DNA from: Desulfobulbaceae bacterium
Lineage (GTDB): Bacteria > Desulfobacterota > Desulfobulbia > Desulfobulbales > Desulfobulbaceae
DNA length: 45,657 bases
Direction: 5' to 3'
Assembly: GCA_015489765.1 (NCBI GenBank)
Contig: WFZC01000042.1
Span: forward strand, 1-45,657
Shown here: positions 44,316 through 45,657 of the stretch, piece by piece
Layout of the letters: every line of letters begins with the position of its first letter
How positions within the stretch are numbered: position 1 is the first letter of the stretch
The notes under the pieces: model-generated
The model's input: only the letters and a program-made list of their open reading frames with translations
Databases searched by the model: none
What the model was told of the DNA's origin: nothing
Position numbers and translations under genes: made by a program

Positions 44316-45440
44316 CCCCAGCAGTCCGCCCCCTTGGGAGACATCCGCTACAACCCGATGCAGCACAAGTGATCGGCCGGTTGCCTTTGCCTGCCGATAG
44401 GCATCACCATGCAGACGCATTGTCCGGCCCCCTCTGCTGTGAAGACGGGGAAAGACGGATCGGACAAAGATATCCAGGCCGGGGTCCGGGAAAACAATCA
44501 GCTCCGTTGACCCGCTTTTGCGGTCACCGGATGTTTTCCTTTGCTCCGGCTCGGGCGCCGATGATTGTAATTTTTCCCGAAAACCTGCCAACAGGCCCTG
44601 GAAATAGCTGTTTCTTGCCCGCAGGCCGCCGCCCCTGAACCGTTTTCTGTTCTCCTGCCAGAGGACTTCCATCTTCCTGGTCAGAAAAAGATAACAATGC
44701 TCGGCCACGGCCACATTTTCCGGCCGGCCCAGGAGTTCAACGGTGCGTACCCGTTTGTCAGTTAAAGGATCATAGGTTGAACTGCAGATCACCCGTACCT
44801 GGAAAAAATCCTGCAACAGGGCGCAGATTGCGCGTATATGACCCGGCATTCTCCGCCTGCCGGTGTTAAGAGTGCGATGTTCATAGTCCTGCCGCGGTGA
44901 TGGCGGCGCCTGCAGATTATGACGCCGCAAAAGCTCCTGGGCCCGCTGCATGGCCAGGGCCGCTTCATGTTCATTTTCAGAAGCGGCCAGGGCCAGTAGT
45001 TTCTCCACCCGGGCAAGCACCTTCCTGCCCTGTGCGGTATGTGGCCGGACGCACATCGTTTCTTGCGGCGACGGTCCCGAGCAATCCGCACTTGCCCGGC
45101 AAAAGCCCCCTCTCAATCCGACCATGGCACAGGCCCGTTGAAAAGATTTTCCGTGACTGCCATCATCGACTAAAAAATATTCCCGGCAGATCTGATGAGC
45201 CATTTCATGTTTCAGGACCTGAATGGTAACCGCCCAGGGAGAGTCGGCAATAAGACGGGTGGAGAGAGAAATCAGACGATAGTTGCCGTTCCAGGAACCG
45301 AGAATGGAAGCGGAATTGGTCAGTTCAAAAACCGGAGTCTGCAGGGTGAGCCGGTACTGAAAGCAGATATTGTCATATTCCCATTGTAGCTGCTTCAGCC
45401 AGGCCAACCTGAGGCGGTCATCAATTGCTGATGTATTCAT
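44307..45440 (-). CDS. SprT-like HExxH domain fused to DUF2786
   Basis: A 377-residue protein. Residues about 10-110 resemble a SprT-like metalloprotease, with the zinc motif HEMAH (78-82) in QVLKHEMAHQIC. Residues 141-176 fit DUF2786 (ARVEKLLALAASENEHEAAL, then QRAQELLRRHNL). The remainder is a variable helical region. SprT-like proteins can degrade DNA-bound proteins in eukaryotes; the bacterial role is unknown. The start codon overlaps the stop of an M48 peptidase gene by ATGA, so the two genes are co-translated. Confidence 0.78.
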   Translation of the reverse strand: MNTSAIDDRLRLAWLKQLQWEYDNICFQYRLTLQTPVFELTNSASILGSWNGNYRLISLSTRLIADSPWAVTIQVLKHEMAHQICREYFLVDDGSHGKSFQRACAMVGLRGGFCRASADCSGPSPQETMCVRPHTAQGRKVLARVEKLLALAASENEHEAALAMQRAQELLRRHNLQAPPSPRQDYEHRTLNTGRRRMPGHIRAICALLQDFFQVRVICSSTYDPLTDKRVRTVELLGRPENVAVAEHCYLFLTRKMEVLWQENRKRFRGGGLRARNSYFQGLLAGFREKLQSSAPEPEQRKTSGDRKSGSTELIVFPDPGLDIFVRSVFPRLHSRGGRTMRLHGDAYRQAKATGRSLVLHRVVADVSQGGGLLGSG

Positions 45441-45657
45441 CGCCGCATGGACCTGATGGCCCGGATACGTTCTAAAACAGGAGGATGCGAATACCCAAGA
45501 ACCACCTGCAGTGGATGGGGCGTCAAATTGGCCATATTGGCCCGGCAGAGTTTCTTCAGGCCCATAATCAACTCTTCGCCCAGGCCGGTCGAACCAACCG
45601 CGTATGCATCCGCCTCATATTCATGCCTGCGGGAGATGCTGTTGGTCAGAATGGAGA
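45437..45657 (-). CDS. M48-family metalloprotease (Ste24/HtpX type), C-terminal end
   Basis: Only the last 73 residues are inside the window; the 5' part lies beyond the right edge. The translation SRRHEYEADAYAV carries the third zinc ligand region (ExxxD) of Ste24-type peptidases, and LTPHPLQVVLGYSHPPVLER is the typical C-terminal block ending in RIRAIRSMRR. CAAX-type or envelope quality-control proteases of this group are membrane proteins. Its stop overlaps the start of the DUF2786 gene. Confidence 0.85.
   Translation of the reverse strand, partial: SILTNSISRRHEYEADAYAVGSTGLGEELIMGLKKLCRANMANLTPHPLQVVLGYSHPPVLERIRAIRSMRR

Overview
The window reads as chromosomal DNA of a sulfate-reducing or sulfur-metabolising Desulfobacterota bacterium, most likely of the Desulfobulbales. 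The main evidence is a complete dsrMKJOP set in the sulfate-reducer order, preceded by an RsbRD-N-type gene. A mitochondrial/spd-type EF-G, a eukaryote-type HisA and an RNase E/G with an N-terminal disordered extension fit the same assignment. All identifications were made by reading motifs in the sequence; no database search was run.

Layout. (1) 1-7.7 kb, minus strand: part of an exopolysaccharide locus of the kind linked to exosortase A / PEP-CTERM systems. It holds a polysaccharide export protein, an outer-membrane barrel, an asparagine-synthase-like amidotransferase, a sugar-phosphate transferase, an acyl carrier protein and an AMP-forming acyl ligase cut by the window edge. Arrays of GGGAATCCAG/CGGGGATGACG palindromes sit in two of its gaps. 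(2) 8.4-11.7 kb, minus: tRNA-Arg(ACG) with promoter and terminator, RNase E/G, and a radical SAM protein. (3) 11.8-20.1 kb, plus: an envelope block (LptD, DHH phosphoesterase, MltB-like and MltA lytic transglycosylases), a SAM hydrolase and a CsgG-like lipoprotein. A 156-bp MITE with perfect 15-bp terminal inverted repeats and an 8-bp target duplication lies in the leader of the SAM hydrolase gene. (4) 20.1-24.7 kb, minus: a tightly packed pyrK-pyrD-aroD-aroE-aroA operon. (5) 24.8-26.5 kb: a prepilin peptidase facing a zinc-ribbon PilZ protein across a repeat-rich gap. (6) 26.7-32.6 kb, minus: the RsbRD-N gene and dsrMKJOP with a promoter and a terminator. (7) 32.6-43.5 kb, minus: Prc protease, YedF, metallo-beta-lactamase-fold hydrolase, HDOD protein, HisA plus a coupled 58-aa gene, a P-loop ATPase, EF-G with a terminator-like hairpin in its leader, and a membrane-anchored coiled-coil protein. 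(8) 43.7-45.7 kb: shikimate kinase (plus), then an HExxH/DUF2786 protein and the end of an M48 peptidase (minus).

How genes work together. DsrMKJOP is the membrane complex passing electrons between the quinone pool/periplasm and DsrC-linked sulfite reduction. The aro genes, with the shikimate kinase elsewhere in the window, cover much of the shikimate pathway. The export, barrel, transferase, amidotransferase and acyl-activation genes fit one surface-polysaccharide pathway that continues beyond the left edge.

The non-coding DNA is unusually informative: two dispersed repeat families, one well-formed MITE, and a structured EF-G leader with an internal terminator. No phage, plasmid, CRISPR-Cas or obvious defence system was seen.
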